Below are positions 1 through 5,182 of a stretch of 5,732 nt of DNA, piece by piece. A program made the position numbers and the translations under genes. Below the pieces are notes generated by a model. The model was not told the DNA's origin and did no database searches. It worked only from the letters and a program-made list of their open reading frames with translations. Every line of letters begins with the position of its first letter. The first letter of the stretch is position 1. The DNA comes from Acidimicrobiia bacterium (GTDB lineage Bacteria; Actinomycetota; Acidimicrobiia; Spongiisociales; UBA5794): positions 1 to 5,732 of the forward strand of contig JABDIW010000239.1 of assembly GCA_013003515.1 (NCBI GenBank). The letters run 5' to 3'.

Positions 1-1172
1 GTACCGAGCGTCCCGAACGCCCAGCCGTGGACCTCTTCGAGGGTCAACTCGTCGCTGGGGGCGCCGTTGCCGACGCCCTTCACCGTGAAGGTGTTGAAGG
101 GGAACTCGAAGTAGCGCCAGCCAGAGAAGTCGTCCTTGAGAGGGACGGTCCAGCGCTGGGCGTCATCGGTTGTCGAGTCGGGGTTGCGGTTCTCGATCAA
201 GTCGATGAACAGGTCGGTGCCCGAGTTGTTGCCGTGGAGCCACAGCGACATGCCGGCGCTCTTCGACCAGTCCTGAGGGACCCACGTGTCGACGGTGTCG
301 TTCTCGAAGCCGTGGATGACCCCGGCGAACGAGACGACGTCGAGGTCGATGGCCAACACATTGTTGTCATCGGGGAGACCGGGGACCTGCACGGGCTGGG
401 GTGCCTGGGAGAAGGCAACGGAGCTGTCGGCGTCACGGAAGGTGTAGAAGCCGATGTCGACGTTGTCACCATCGACGCCCGTGTTGAGCGGTGCTTCGAA
501 GTCATCGACCGTGATCTGGTCGAGGGCGAAGTCGTCGAAGTAGACGACGTCGGCGCCCTGGGGCAGAACGATGGCCCACGCCCAGATCTCCGTGAGGGTG
601 AACCCGTCATCGGGAGCTCCACCTGGCTGGAAGTCGGTGGCGCGTGAGAAGGCGGTCCACGGGATCGAGATCAGGTGCCACCCCGCGGCGTTGTCGGTGA
701 AGGCGTAGTCGAACCGCTCGGAGGTGTCGGTGGCGGGGTTGGAGCGGTTGTCGGAGATCTCGGCCTGGTAGGTGAGCCCTGAGCCGGTGCCATGGAACCA
801 GAAGCTGAACCCTTCGGTGAGGCTCCAGTCCTGCGGTCCGGCGATCTCATAGGAGTTCCCGAGGCCACCGAAGTCCCCAACGGAGAAGTCGAGGGCCAGG
901 ACCGTGTTGTCCCCGGATTGACCGGGTCGGGCGAGTGCGTCGGCGGCGCCGACCGTGACCCGCGAGGTGGCGACAGTGCTCGATCCGCCATTGAAGGCAA
1001 AGAACTCGTCCGGGAAGTCGACCTCGAAGTCAGCCAGAGCGTCGGGGCCGTCCGGTGGCGCTGCCAGTGCGGCAGGCCCGGCGGGCATGATCGCCACCAT
1101 TGACGTGACCAACAACAGCGACAGCACCGTGATGGTCGATCGACGCGTCCCTCGATGAATCCTCCGGACCAT
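1..1172 (-). CDS. Secreted protein with two tandem CBM11-like carbohydrate-binding modules (N-terminal part, truncated by the window)
   Basis: The reading frame is open from an ATG at 1172 down to base 1 (390 complete codons, no stop), so the C-terminus is missing. AGGAG lies 7 nt before the ATG. Residues 1-37 form a signal peptide: Arg-rich start, hydrophobic stretch about 14-30, and an ALA cleavage motif at 35-37. Two similar modules follow, about 47-220 and 222-390. Both begin with DFE, then contain NTVLALD/NNVLAID, PQDWS, a FWFHG/LWLHG strand, an acidic-Asn stretch (ISDNRSNP/IENRNPDS), GWHLISIPW/GWRYFEFPF and a closing LTEIWAWA/LEEVHGWA strand. This resembles CBM11/CIA30-type beta-sandwich modules, which in known cases bind beta-1,4 and mixed-linkage glucans. 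I infer an extracellular beta-glucan-active or glucan-binding protein; any catalytic domain would lie beyond base 1. The cellulose-type operator upstream supports this. Family assignment is from motif recognition only. Confidence 0.82.
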   Translation of the reverse strand, partial: MVRRIHRGTRRSTITVLSLLLVTSMVAIMPAGPAALAAPPDGPDALADFEVDFPDEFFAFNGGSSTVATSRVTVGAADALARPGQSGDNTVLALDFSVGDFGGLGNSYEIAGPQDWSLTEGFSFWFHGTGSGLTYQAEISDNRSNPATDTSERFDYAFTDNAAGWHLISIPWTAFSRATDFQPGGAPDDGFTLTEIWAWAIVLPQGADVVYFDDFALDQITVDDFEAPLNTGVDGDNVDIGFYTFRDADSSVAFSQAPQPVQVPGLPDDNNVLAIDLDVVSFAGVIHGFENDTVDTWVPQDWSKSAGMSLWLHGNNSGTDLFIDLIENRNPDSTTDDAQRWTVPLKDDFSGWRYFEFPFNTFTVKGVGNGAPSDELTLEEVHGWAFGTLG

Positions 1173-1242
1173 GTCCGTTCTCCTCCCTCGATCACTCCCC
1201 GCGTTCATTCGCGGTATGCACAACCCCTCAACAGCGTTCCTG

Positions 1243-1256
1243 TGGGAGCGCTCCCA
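1243..1256 (-). promoter_or_regulatory. CebR/CelR-type operator (LacI-family binding site)
   Basis: TGGGAGCGCTCCCA is a perfect 14-bp palindrome. It is identical to the site bound by the LacI-family repressors CelR (Thermobifida fusca) and CebR (Streptomyces), which release DNA on cellobiose or cello-oligosaccharides. It lies 2 bp downstream of the predicted -10 and about 70 bp before the ATG of the CBM11-type gene, so it would cover the transcription start. The repressor gene is not in this window. Confidence 0.85.
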
Positions 1257-1258
1257 GG

Positions 1259-1288
1259 ACCGTACTCATTGATGAAATGCCGTGTCAA
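1259..1288 (-). promoter_or_regulatory. Sigma-70-type promoter of the CBM11-like gene
   Basis: On the minus strand there is a perfect -35 TTGACA (1288-1283), an 18-bp spacer, and TACGGT (1264-1259), which matches the TAnnnT -10 pattern. Transcription would start near 1252, inside the operator palindrome, giving a leader of about 80 nt. The position relative to the operator strengthens the call. Confidence 0.65.
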
Positions 1289-1373
1289 ACAGCTCGCTCG
1301 CCCACCAACCGATCACGGGACTCTCCGTAGCGAACCCCGCCTCCATCCAGGCGCTCACCTCACAGCCGATCAG

Positions 1374-1391
1374 CTTCATCTGATCTTCATC
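1374..1391 (+). promoter_or_regulatory. Two CTTCATC direct repeats at 11-bp pitch, possible response-regulator site
   Basis: CTTCATC occurs at 1374-1380 and 1385-1391, one 11-bp step apart. OmpR/PhoB-family regulators commonly bind 7-bp direct repeats at this pitch; the Streptomyces PhoP unit GTTCACC shares five of seven bases. The repeats lie 76 bp before the first gene of the operon that encodes such a regulator. No convincing -35/-10 pair was found downstream; TTGATG at 1409-1414 has no good -10 partner. The remainder of 1289-1466 shows no other clear feature. Confidence 0.25.
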
Positions 1392-1466
1392 CGGGCACAC
1401 CTGGTGGCTTGATGTGGGTGGTGTTCCATGAGGGTCATCAGCACAAGACCAACCAAGGAGGCTGAC

Positions 1467-1823
1467 ATGCTGAAGAAGATGACCACCACAGTCGCAGCGG
1501 CCGTGCTGGTGCTCGCAATCCCGGCAGGCGCCGCCCTCGCCACCGACGGCGATGCCATCACCGACGACACCGTCGTGACCTGTGATCACGACCAGGCCCG
1601 GGATCGGGCGAGAGACCAGACGGCGGACGGCACCGGCGTGAAGGCAATGAACCAGGAGCGGCAACAGCTGCACATGGACGGAGACGCCGAATGTGACGGC
1701 TCCGGTGACGGCCCCAACGGCCAGGGGCAAGGCAACGGCCTGAAGGGCGCCGGCCAGGGACAGGGCAACGGCCCCAACGGCCAGGGTGCCCAGGCCAACA
1801 ACGGATTCGGCGGGTCTCGCTGA
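1467..1823 (+). CDS. Small secreted Gly/Gln/Asn-rich protein of unknown function
   Basis: This is a 118-residue protein. The ATG at 1467 is chosen because AAGGAG ends 6 nt upstream and a clean signal peptide begins there; an in-frame ATG at 1428 has no ribosome site. Residues 1-25 are a signal peptide (MLKKM, then a hydrophobic core, ALA at 23-25). The mature part has an acidic and His-containing segment at about 26-80 with two cysteines (C39, C76) that could form a disulphide. A low-complexity tail at about 82-113 is built from GPNGQGQGNG-like units. No known domain was recognised. It is the first gene of a four-gene unit, 82 nt before the lipoprotein gene, and likely acts outside the membrane. 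The tail resembles the polar Gly/Asn/Arg-rich tail of the next protein. A structural or matrix role is possible but unproven. Confidence 0.8.
   Translation: MLKKMTTTVAAAVLVLAIPAGAALATDGDAITDDTVVTCDHDQARDRARDQTADGTGVKAMNQERQQLHMDGDAECDGSGDGPNGQGQGNGLKGAGQGQGNGPNGQGAQANNGFGGSR
1708..1786 (+). repeat. Internal 19-bp direct repeat, 60-bp period
   Basis: The same 19 bases occur at 1708-1726 and 1768-1786 within the low-complexity tail of the small secreted protein. Each copy encodes the NGPNGQG/DGPNGQG unit. The tail therefore probably grew by duplication of a 60-bp segment and may vary in length between strains. Confidence 0.7.
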
Positions 1824-1835
1824 CCCAGCCACTGA

Positions 1836-1883
1836 CAGGAGATGGCGGAGGGTCTCAGTTCCTTTCACCTCCGCCATCTCCTG
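1836..1883 (+). promoter_or_regulatory. Perfect 16-bp inverted repeat (intercistronic RNA hairpin)
   Basis: CAGGAGATGGCGGAGG (1836-1851) is the exact reverse complement of 1868-1883, with a 16-nt loop. It begins 12 nt after the stop of the secreted-protein gene and ends 22 nt before the lipoprotein ATG. No T-run follows, so a classical intrinsic terminator is unlikely. It could set relative expression in the operon by 3'-end protection or partial termination, or it could control the next ribosome site. Confidence 0.75.
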
Positions 1884-1897
1884 CGCGTCTCAGGAGA
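1877..1897 (+). promoter_or_regulatory. Alternative hairpin that would hide the lipoprotein ribosome-binding site
   Basis: TCTCCTG (1877-1883) can pair with CAGGAGA (1891-1897) over a 7-nt loop. The second arm holds the AGGAG ribosome site (1892-1896) of the lipoprotein gene. The first arm is also part of the 16-bp hairpin, so the two folds exclude each other. The large hairpin leaves the ribosome site free and the small one hides it. Confidence 0.4.
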
Positions 1898-1905
1898 CAC
1901 TCAAC

Positions 1906-2682
1906 ATGACCAACAGACATCGCACATCGACAGCATTACTCCTCAGCGTCGGCCTCACCCTCGGTGCCTGCACCAACGCAACCGACGGGATGAACCCGAC
2001 TACCGCACCGGCGAGTCCGACTACTGCACCGGCGAGTCAGACCGCTCCTGGCGAGCTCTCGACCGCAGCCATCGACGCCGGCCTCTCCCAGGAGGACGTC
2101 GTCGGCCTCGTCTTCATGCGAGAAGAAGAAAAACTCGCACACGACGTGTACGTCGCGTTGTTCGAGGTGTGGGACCAGAGGATCTTCGAGAACATCGCCG
2201 GCGCCGAGACCACCCACACCGAGAAGGTCTTCGAGCTACTCGAGAGCTACGGGATCGATGATCCCGTCGGCGACAACCCGACTGGCGTTTTCACGGACCC
2301 AACCATCCAGATGCTGTACGACGAGATGGTTGCTGCCGGCTCTGAGTCCCTGGTCGCGGCGCTCACCGTGGGGGCCCGCATCGAGGAGATGGACATCCTC
2401 GATCTGCAGGCACGCGCCTCGGGCATCGAGACGATCGACACCGTGTACGACAGACTCCAGAGCGGTTCGGAGAACCATTTGCGGGCGTTCGTCTCGCGAC
2501 TCGACGCGCTTGGTGCCACGTTCACTCCAGACACGATGGACACCGATCAGTACCAGGAGATCCTGGCCGCATCGAACGAACGGGGAGGCGGCCAGGCGCT
2601 GGGCGCCGGACACGACGATGCGGGCAACGCCAACGACCGATCGGGACGGAGAGGTCCCCGCTCCGGCCGTTCCGGTTCCTAG
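1906..2682 (+). CDS. DUF2202 ferritin-like domain lipoprotein
   Basis: This is a 258-residue protein. ATG 1906 is preceded by AGGAG at 9 nt and starts a lipoprotein signal peptide with an LGAC lipobox (Cys22); longer in-frame starts such as 1786 run back into the upstream gene. Residues 23-50 are a Thr/Pro/Ala linker containing two PTTAPAS units. Residues about 55-222 match the DUF2202 / ferritin-like AB2 pattern: REEEKLAHDVY (72-82), NIAGAETTH (96-104, E101xxH104), LLESYGIDDP, RIEEMDILDL (159-167) and SGSENHLRAF (186-195). The Glu and His residues are placed like ligands of a di-metal four-helix bundle, so metal binding is plausible but not shown for the family. The tail after about 226 is polar and rich in Gly/Arg/Asn/Ser. 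It sits 9 nt before the response-regulator gene. It is probably anchored on the outer face of the membrane; its function is unknown. Confidence 0.88.
   Translation: MTNRHRTSTALLLSVGLTLGACTNATDGMNPTTAPASPTTAPASQTAPGELSTAAIDAGLSQEDVVGLVFMREEEKLAHDVYVALFEVWDQRIFENIAGAETTHTEKVFELLESYGIDDPVGDNPTGVFTDPTIQMLYDEMVAAGSESLVAALTVGARIEEMDILDLQARASGIETIDTVYDRLQSGSENHLRAFVSRLDALGATFTPDTMDTDQYQEILAASNERGGGQALGAGHDDAGNANDRSGRRGPRSGRSGS
1996..2037 (+). repeat. Tandem 21-bp repeat in the lipoprotein linker
   Basis: Two adjacent 21-bp units (1996-2016 and 2017-2037) differ at one base. They encode PTTAPAS twice, in the flexible linker between the lipidated Cys and the ferritin-like domain. Copy number may vary between strains and change linker length. 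Confidence 0.8.
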
Positions 2683-2691
2683 CATCCGACG

Positions 2692-3387
2692 GTGGCCCGG
2701 AACCAAGTCCTCGTAGTGGACGATGAGGAGCCCATCAGGGACCTCGTCGCGTCGTACCTGCGGGACGAGGGCTTCGATGTGACCGAGGCCGCCACGGGTG
2801 AAGCGGCGCTCGAGTCACTCGACAGGTCGGTTCCCGACCTCGTCGTCCTCGACATCAGGCTTCCCGGTATCGACGGTCTCGAAGTGCTGCGCGAGATCCG
2901 CAAGGCGTCCGACGTCTACGTGATCCTGCTGACCGCCCGCACCGAGGAGACGGACCGAGTGATCGGGCTCGAAGTGGGTGCCGACGACTACGTCACGAAG
3001 CCCTTCAGCCCGCGAGAGCTGGTGGCGCGCATCAAAGCCGTCCTGCGACGCGGGAGCCGGCGTGCCGACCCACCCGACGACATCTCCTCTTTCGACCGAC
3101 TGGTCATCGACAAGGGCGCCCACGAGGTGCGCGCCGATGGAGCCGCTGTCGACCTCACGGCCCTCGAGTTCCAGTTGCTCGAGGCGCTGGCATCGGCGCC
3201 GGGACGGGTGTTCACGCGCGGGCAGCTGATCGAGAGAGTGTGGGGCTGGGACTTCTTCGGCGACGAGCGGATCGTCGACGTCCACATCAGAAACCTGCGC
3301 AAGGCGATCGGCGACAGCGTGGAGGACCCGAGGTTCATCGCCACGGTGCGGGGCGTTGGATACAAGTTCGTGGCGAGGCGAACGTGA
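2692..3387 (+). CDS. OmpR/PhoB-family DNA-binding response regulator
   Basis: This 231-residue protein has the usual length for the family. It starts at GTG 2692, 9 nt after the lipoprotein stop, with no clear ribosome site, so translational coupling is likely. The receiver domain (about 5-117) has the acidic pair D10/D11, phospho-acceptor D54 in VVLDIRLPG, T81 in LLTAR, and K103 in VTKPF. A winged-helix domain (about 130-229) follows. It includes the LTALEFQLLEAL segment, RGQLIERVWG, the recognition-helix stretch RIVDVHIRNLRKAIGD, and the closing RGVGYKF wing. It should be phosphorylated by the kinase encoded next and then bind direct repeats in DNA. All key residues are intact. Targets cannot be read directly; the 11-bp-spaced repeats at 1374-1391 are a candidate for autoregulation. 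Confidence 0.96.
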   Translation: MARNQVLVVDDEEPIRDLVASYLRDEGFDVTEAATGEAALESLDRSVPDLVVLDIRLPGIDGLEVLREIRKASDVYVILLTARTEETDRVIGLEVGADDYVTKPFSPRELVARIKAVLRRGSRRADPPDDISSFDRLVIDKGAHEVRADGAAVDLTALEFQLLEALASAPGRVFTRGQLIERVWGWDFFGDERIVDVHIRNLRKAIGDSVEDPRFIATVRGVGYKFVARRT

Positions 3388-4475
3388 AGCGCCGACCCAG
3401 GTTCTCAACGCGACTACTCGTCTCGTACCTGGTGGTGGTGAGCGTCGGCGCCGCGGTGCTGATCATCGTGAGCCGTTTCGTGGCGCCGGGTGAGTTCCAA
3501 CGTCGCTTGAGGCTTTCCGGCCAGGGTCGAGGGCCCGGTGGAGCACAGCCCAACAGCGATGCACTGGAGCAGCTGGTAGCGGACTCGCTGGATGTTGCTC
3601 TTGTCGCCGGGGTCGCTGCTGCCGTGGTGGCCGCCGCGATCGTGGCGGTGCTGGTGTCTCGGCGGGTGGTGCGACCGATCGATGACGTGCGCCTGGCGAC
3701 CGCAGCGCTGGCCCGAGGTGAGTACGACAAGAGGGTTCCGCTGCCCACCGACGCCGAACTGGCCGCACTCGCCGAGGACGTGAACACGCTCGCCGAGGAA
3801 CTGGCGACCACCGACCAGCGGCGTACGCGGTTGATGGGCGAAGTGGCGCACGAGCTCAGGTCCCCACTGACGACGATCGAAGGGACGATGGAGGCGATCC
3901 TCGACGGTGTGCGGGAAGCCGACGACACAACACTGGCGCTGGTCGCAGCGGAAGCCCGGCGCGTCCATCGGCTCGCCGACGATCTCACGCTTCTGTCTCA
4001 GACCGAGGAGGGGGCGGTTCCCCTCCAACTCCGTGCGATGGATCTCGCGGAGCTGGCTGGGGATGCGGTCGATCGATTGCGGCCCCAGTTCGACCACAAA
4101 GGCGTCGAGGTGATCACCGACCTCGGTCCTGCCCCGGCGCACGCAGATCCAGATCGCATGACCCAGGTGTGTGTGAATCTCCTGGGCAATGCTCTCACCC
4201 ACACACCTGCCGGAGGGACCGTCACCGTCCGATCGGGTTCTGAGGGGACGGTCTCGTTCGTCGAGGTGATCGACACGGGTGTCGGCATCGTCCCCGATCA
4301 GCTGCCGCACATCTTCGAGCGCTTCTACCGCATCCCCGATGCCACCCGCACGGCCGGACGGGGTATCGGCCTCACCATCGCCAGAAGTCTCGCACGCGCC
4401 CATGGCGGCGACGTCGAAGCATCATCACCGGGATCGGGCAAGGGCGCCACGTTCCGGGTGACCGTGCCGCACTAG
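3384..4475 (+). CDS. HAMP-containing sensor histidine kinase, partner of the upstream regulator
   Basis: This is a 363-residue protein. The GTG at 3384 overlaps the regulator's TGA in a GTGA junction, and GAGG lies 5 nt upstream, so translation is coupled. It has TM1 about 11-33, a short extracytoplasmic segment about 34-69 (rich in Gly, Arg and Gln), TM2 about 70-92, and HAMP about 93-145. The dimerisation/phosphotransfer region has H156 in the H-box GEVAHELRSPL. The ATPase domain has N-box N265/N269 (NLLGNA), G1 box DTGVGI (297-302), F-box FERFYR (311-316) and G2 box GRGIGL (325-330). All motifs are present, so it should be an active kinase. The extracytoplasmic part is too small for a usual folded sensor domain. 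Input may come from the membrane, from HAMP, or from a partner such as the lipoprotein encoded upstream. Confidence 0.96.
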   Translation: MKRRPRFSTRLLVSYLVVVSVGAAVLIIVSRFVAPGEFQRRLRLSGQGRGPGGAQPNSDALEQLVADSLDVALVAGVAAAVVAAAIVAVLVSRRVVRPIDDVRLATAALARGEYDKRVPLPTDAELAALAEDVNTLAEELATTDQRRTRLMGEVAHELRSPLTTIEGTMEAILDGVREADDTTLALVAAEARRVHRLADDLTLLSQTEEGAVPLQLRAMDLAELAGDAVDRLRPQFDHKGVEVITDLGPAPAHADPDRMTQVCVNLLGNALTHTPAGGTVTVRSGSEGTVSFVEVIDTGVGIVPDQLPHIFERFYRIPDATRTAGRGIGLTIARSLARAHGGDVEASSPGSGKGATFRVTVPH

Positions 4476-4509
4476 CTGCCGAACACGGGCCTTTCGGCAG
4501 AGCCGAAGG
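4476..4509 (+). terminator. Possible terminator after the two-component genes
   Basis: CTGCCGAA (4476-4483) pairs with TTCGGCAG (4493-4500), starting directly after the kinase stop. A competing hairpin uses TTCGGC (4493-4498) with GCCGAA (4502-4507). There is no T-run, so this may be a factor-assisted terminator or only a 3'-end stabiliser. Confidence 0.4.
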
Positions 4510-4567
4510 CGGCGTCCGGTGTCCATCCATATTGGGGGCCACACCGTCACGAGACGAATGCGGTCGG

Positions 4568-4573
4568 TACGCT
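4568..4573 (+). promoter_or_regulatory. Possible -10 element of the YCII-related gene
   Basis: TACGCT fits the TAnnnT pattern of actinobacterial -10 boxes and lies 31 nt before the ATG at 4605. No good -35 is visible. A promoter here is expected because a possible terminator lies between this gene and the kinase. Confidence 0.35.
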
Positions 4574-4604
4574 GAATGCAGTCGAACCGGCGAAGGAGAG
4601 ATCG

Positions 4605-4922
4605 ATGGCGAAGTTTGTATTGGTGTATTCGGGCGGCATGGGCATGGAGATGGAGCCCGAGGCTCAGAAGCAGGTGATGGACGATTGGGGCGCCTGGTAC
4701 GGCCAGATGGGCGAAGCCATCGTCGACGGTGGCGCACCGTTTGGGGCGTCCAAGAACGTGACGTCCAGCGGCATCGGTGACGGTCCCCTGGGTGACACGC
4801 CCGCCACCGGCTACACGATCATCGAGGCCGACACCCTCGACGCCGCAGCCAAGGCATGCGAGCACCACCCCCACGTCAAGCACGGCGGCGAGGTGCAGGT
4901 GTTCACCTGGATCGACATGTAG
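4605..4922 (+). CDS. YCII-related (YciI-like) small protein
   Basis: This is a complete 105-residue protein. The ATG is preceded by AAGGAG at 6 nt. The pattern matches small YCII-related proteins with a ferredoxin-like alpha/beta fold: an initial strand KFVLVYSGG, a helix with QVMDDWGAWYGQMGEAIVDGG, the PFGASKNVTSSGIGDGP turn region, the strand GYTIIEAD, a helix TLDAAAKACEHHPHVK, and a final strand EVQVFTWIDM. Such proteins are about 100 residues long and cytoplasmic; most have no defined reaction. The conserved-looking D68-containing GD/HHPH elements could line a pocket, but this is inference. It is flanked by its own possible promoter and a strong downstream terminator, so it is probably monocistronic and unrelated to the two-component unit. 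Confidence 0.88.
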   Translation: MAKFVLVYSGGMGMEMEPEAQKQVMDDWGAWYGQMGEAIVDGGAPFGASKNVTSSGIGDGPLGDTPATGYTIIEADTLDAAAKACEHHPHVKHGGEVQVFTWIDM

Positions 4923-4933
4923 GACTCATCTGC

Positions 4934-4966
4934 TCCCCCCGTCCCCACGAAGAGGGGATGGGGGGA
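4934..4966 (+). repeat. GC-rich 13-bp hairpin after the YCII-related gene
   Basis: The arms 4934-4946 (C-rich) and 4954-4966 (G-rich) pair over 13 positions with one G-U, around a 7-nt loop. It begins 11 nt after the stop codon. A second G6 run (4971-4976) could compete for the C6 run. No T-run follows; the proper terminator lies 60 bp further on. It may be a 3'-end stabiliser or a dispersed palindromic element. Confidence 0.6.
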
Positions 4967-5028
4967 TACAGGGGGGAAGCGGATCTGCAGTCTCTCCCCT
5001 GAGAGGGCAGTCCCTCAACCGAAGTACA

Positions 5029-5063
5029 CAGAGCGGCCACCGAGGGGTGGCCGCTCTGCTTTT
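5029..5063 (+). terminator. Strong intrinsic terminator
   Basis: CAGAGCGGCCACC (5029-5041) is the exact reverse complement of 5046-5058, giving a 13-bp perfect stem with a GAGG loop. It is followed by GC and then a short T-run at 5060-5063. It closes the YCII-related transcription unit and separates it from the ABC transporter gene. Confidence 0.88.
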
Positions 5064-5110
5064 GTCGCTGTGGAATGCGGGGCCATTTCGGCTGGTCCCA
5101 TGAACCTTCC

Positions 5111-5116
5111 TAGGGT
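5111..5116 (+). promoter_or_regulatory. Possible -10 element of the ABC transporter gene
   Basis: TAGGGT fits the TAnnnT pattern and lies about 70 nt before the GTG at 5183, downstream of the strong terminator. The hexamer 18 bp upstream (TTCGGC, 5087-5092) is a poor -35. Transcription would start near 5123, placing the 5137-5161 inverted repeat in the leader. Confidence 0.35.
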
Positions 5117-5136
5117 TCGCCTCAACCCTGCCAGCT

Positions 5137-5161
5137 CGGTCAGGGCCCGTACGCCTGACCG
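5137..5161 (+). promoter_or_regulatory. 8-bp inverted repeat in the leader of the ABC transporter gene
   Basis: CGGTCAGG (5137-5144) and CCTGACCG (5154-5161) are exact reverse complements around a 9-nt centre. It could be an operator for a regulator of osmoprotectant uptake or a leader hairpin. No known riboswitch pattern was recognised. Confidence 0.4.
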
Positions 5162-5182
5162 CAGGGACGACCAGCCTCCTCG

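Noticed and set aside
27..647. Open frame of 206 codons on the plus strand
   Set aside because: It is antisense to the CBM11-like gene, has no ribosome site and no recognisable domain; the minus-strand frame has a signal peptide and two repeated modules.
1138..1172. Tat signal (twin Arg) in the CBM11-like protein
   Set aside because: TRRSTI lacks the hydrophobic pair expected after RRx; an ordinary Sec signal explains the sequence.
671..1195. Minus-strand frame of 174 codons starting at 1195
   Set aside because: It is in a different frame from the CBM11-like gene, low-complexity Pro/Ser/Thr/Arg, and a frame shadow.
1428..1466. Upstream ATG at 1428 as start of the small secreted protein
   Set aside because: It would add 13 residues before the signal peptide and has no ribosome site, whereas ATG 1467 has AAGGAG at 6 nt.
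1266..1877. Minus-strand frame of 203 codons with hydrophobic Ala/Val/Leu stretches
   Set aside because: It opposes the small secreted protein gene, lacks a ribosome site, and its hydrophobicity is the mirror of the GGC/CAG-rich repeat codons.
1786..1905. Upstream ATG at 1786 as start of the DUF2202 lipoprotein
   Set aside because: It overlaps the upstream gene, would bury the lipoprotein signal peptide, and spans the intercistronic hairpin.
3414..4403. Long minus-strand frame of 329 codons opposite the kinase gene
   Set aside because: Composition is His/Arg/Gly-rich with no domain; it is the usual antisense opening in high-GC DNA opposite an intact kinase.
4954..4976. G-quadruplex in the G-rich run
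   Set aside because: Only three separate long G-runs are present and the C-rich partner next to them favours a hairpin.
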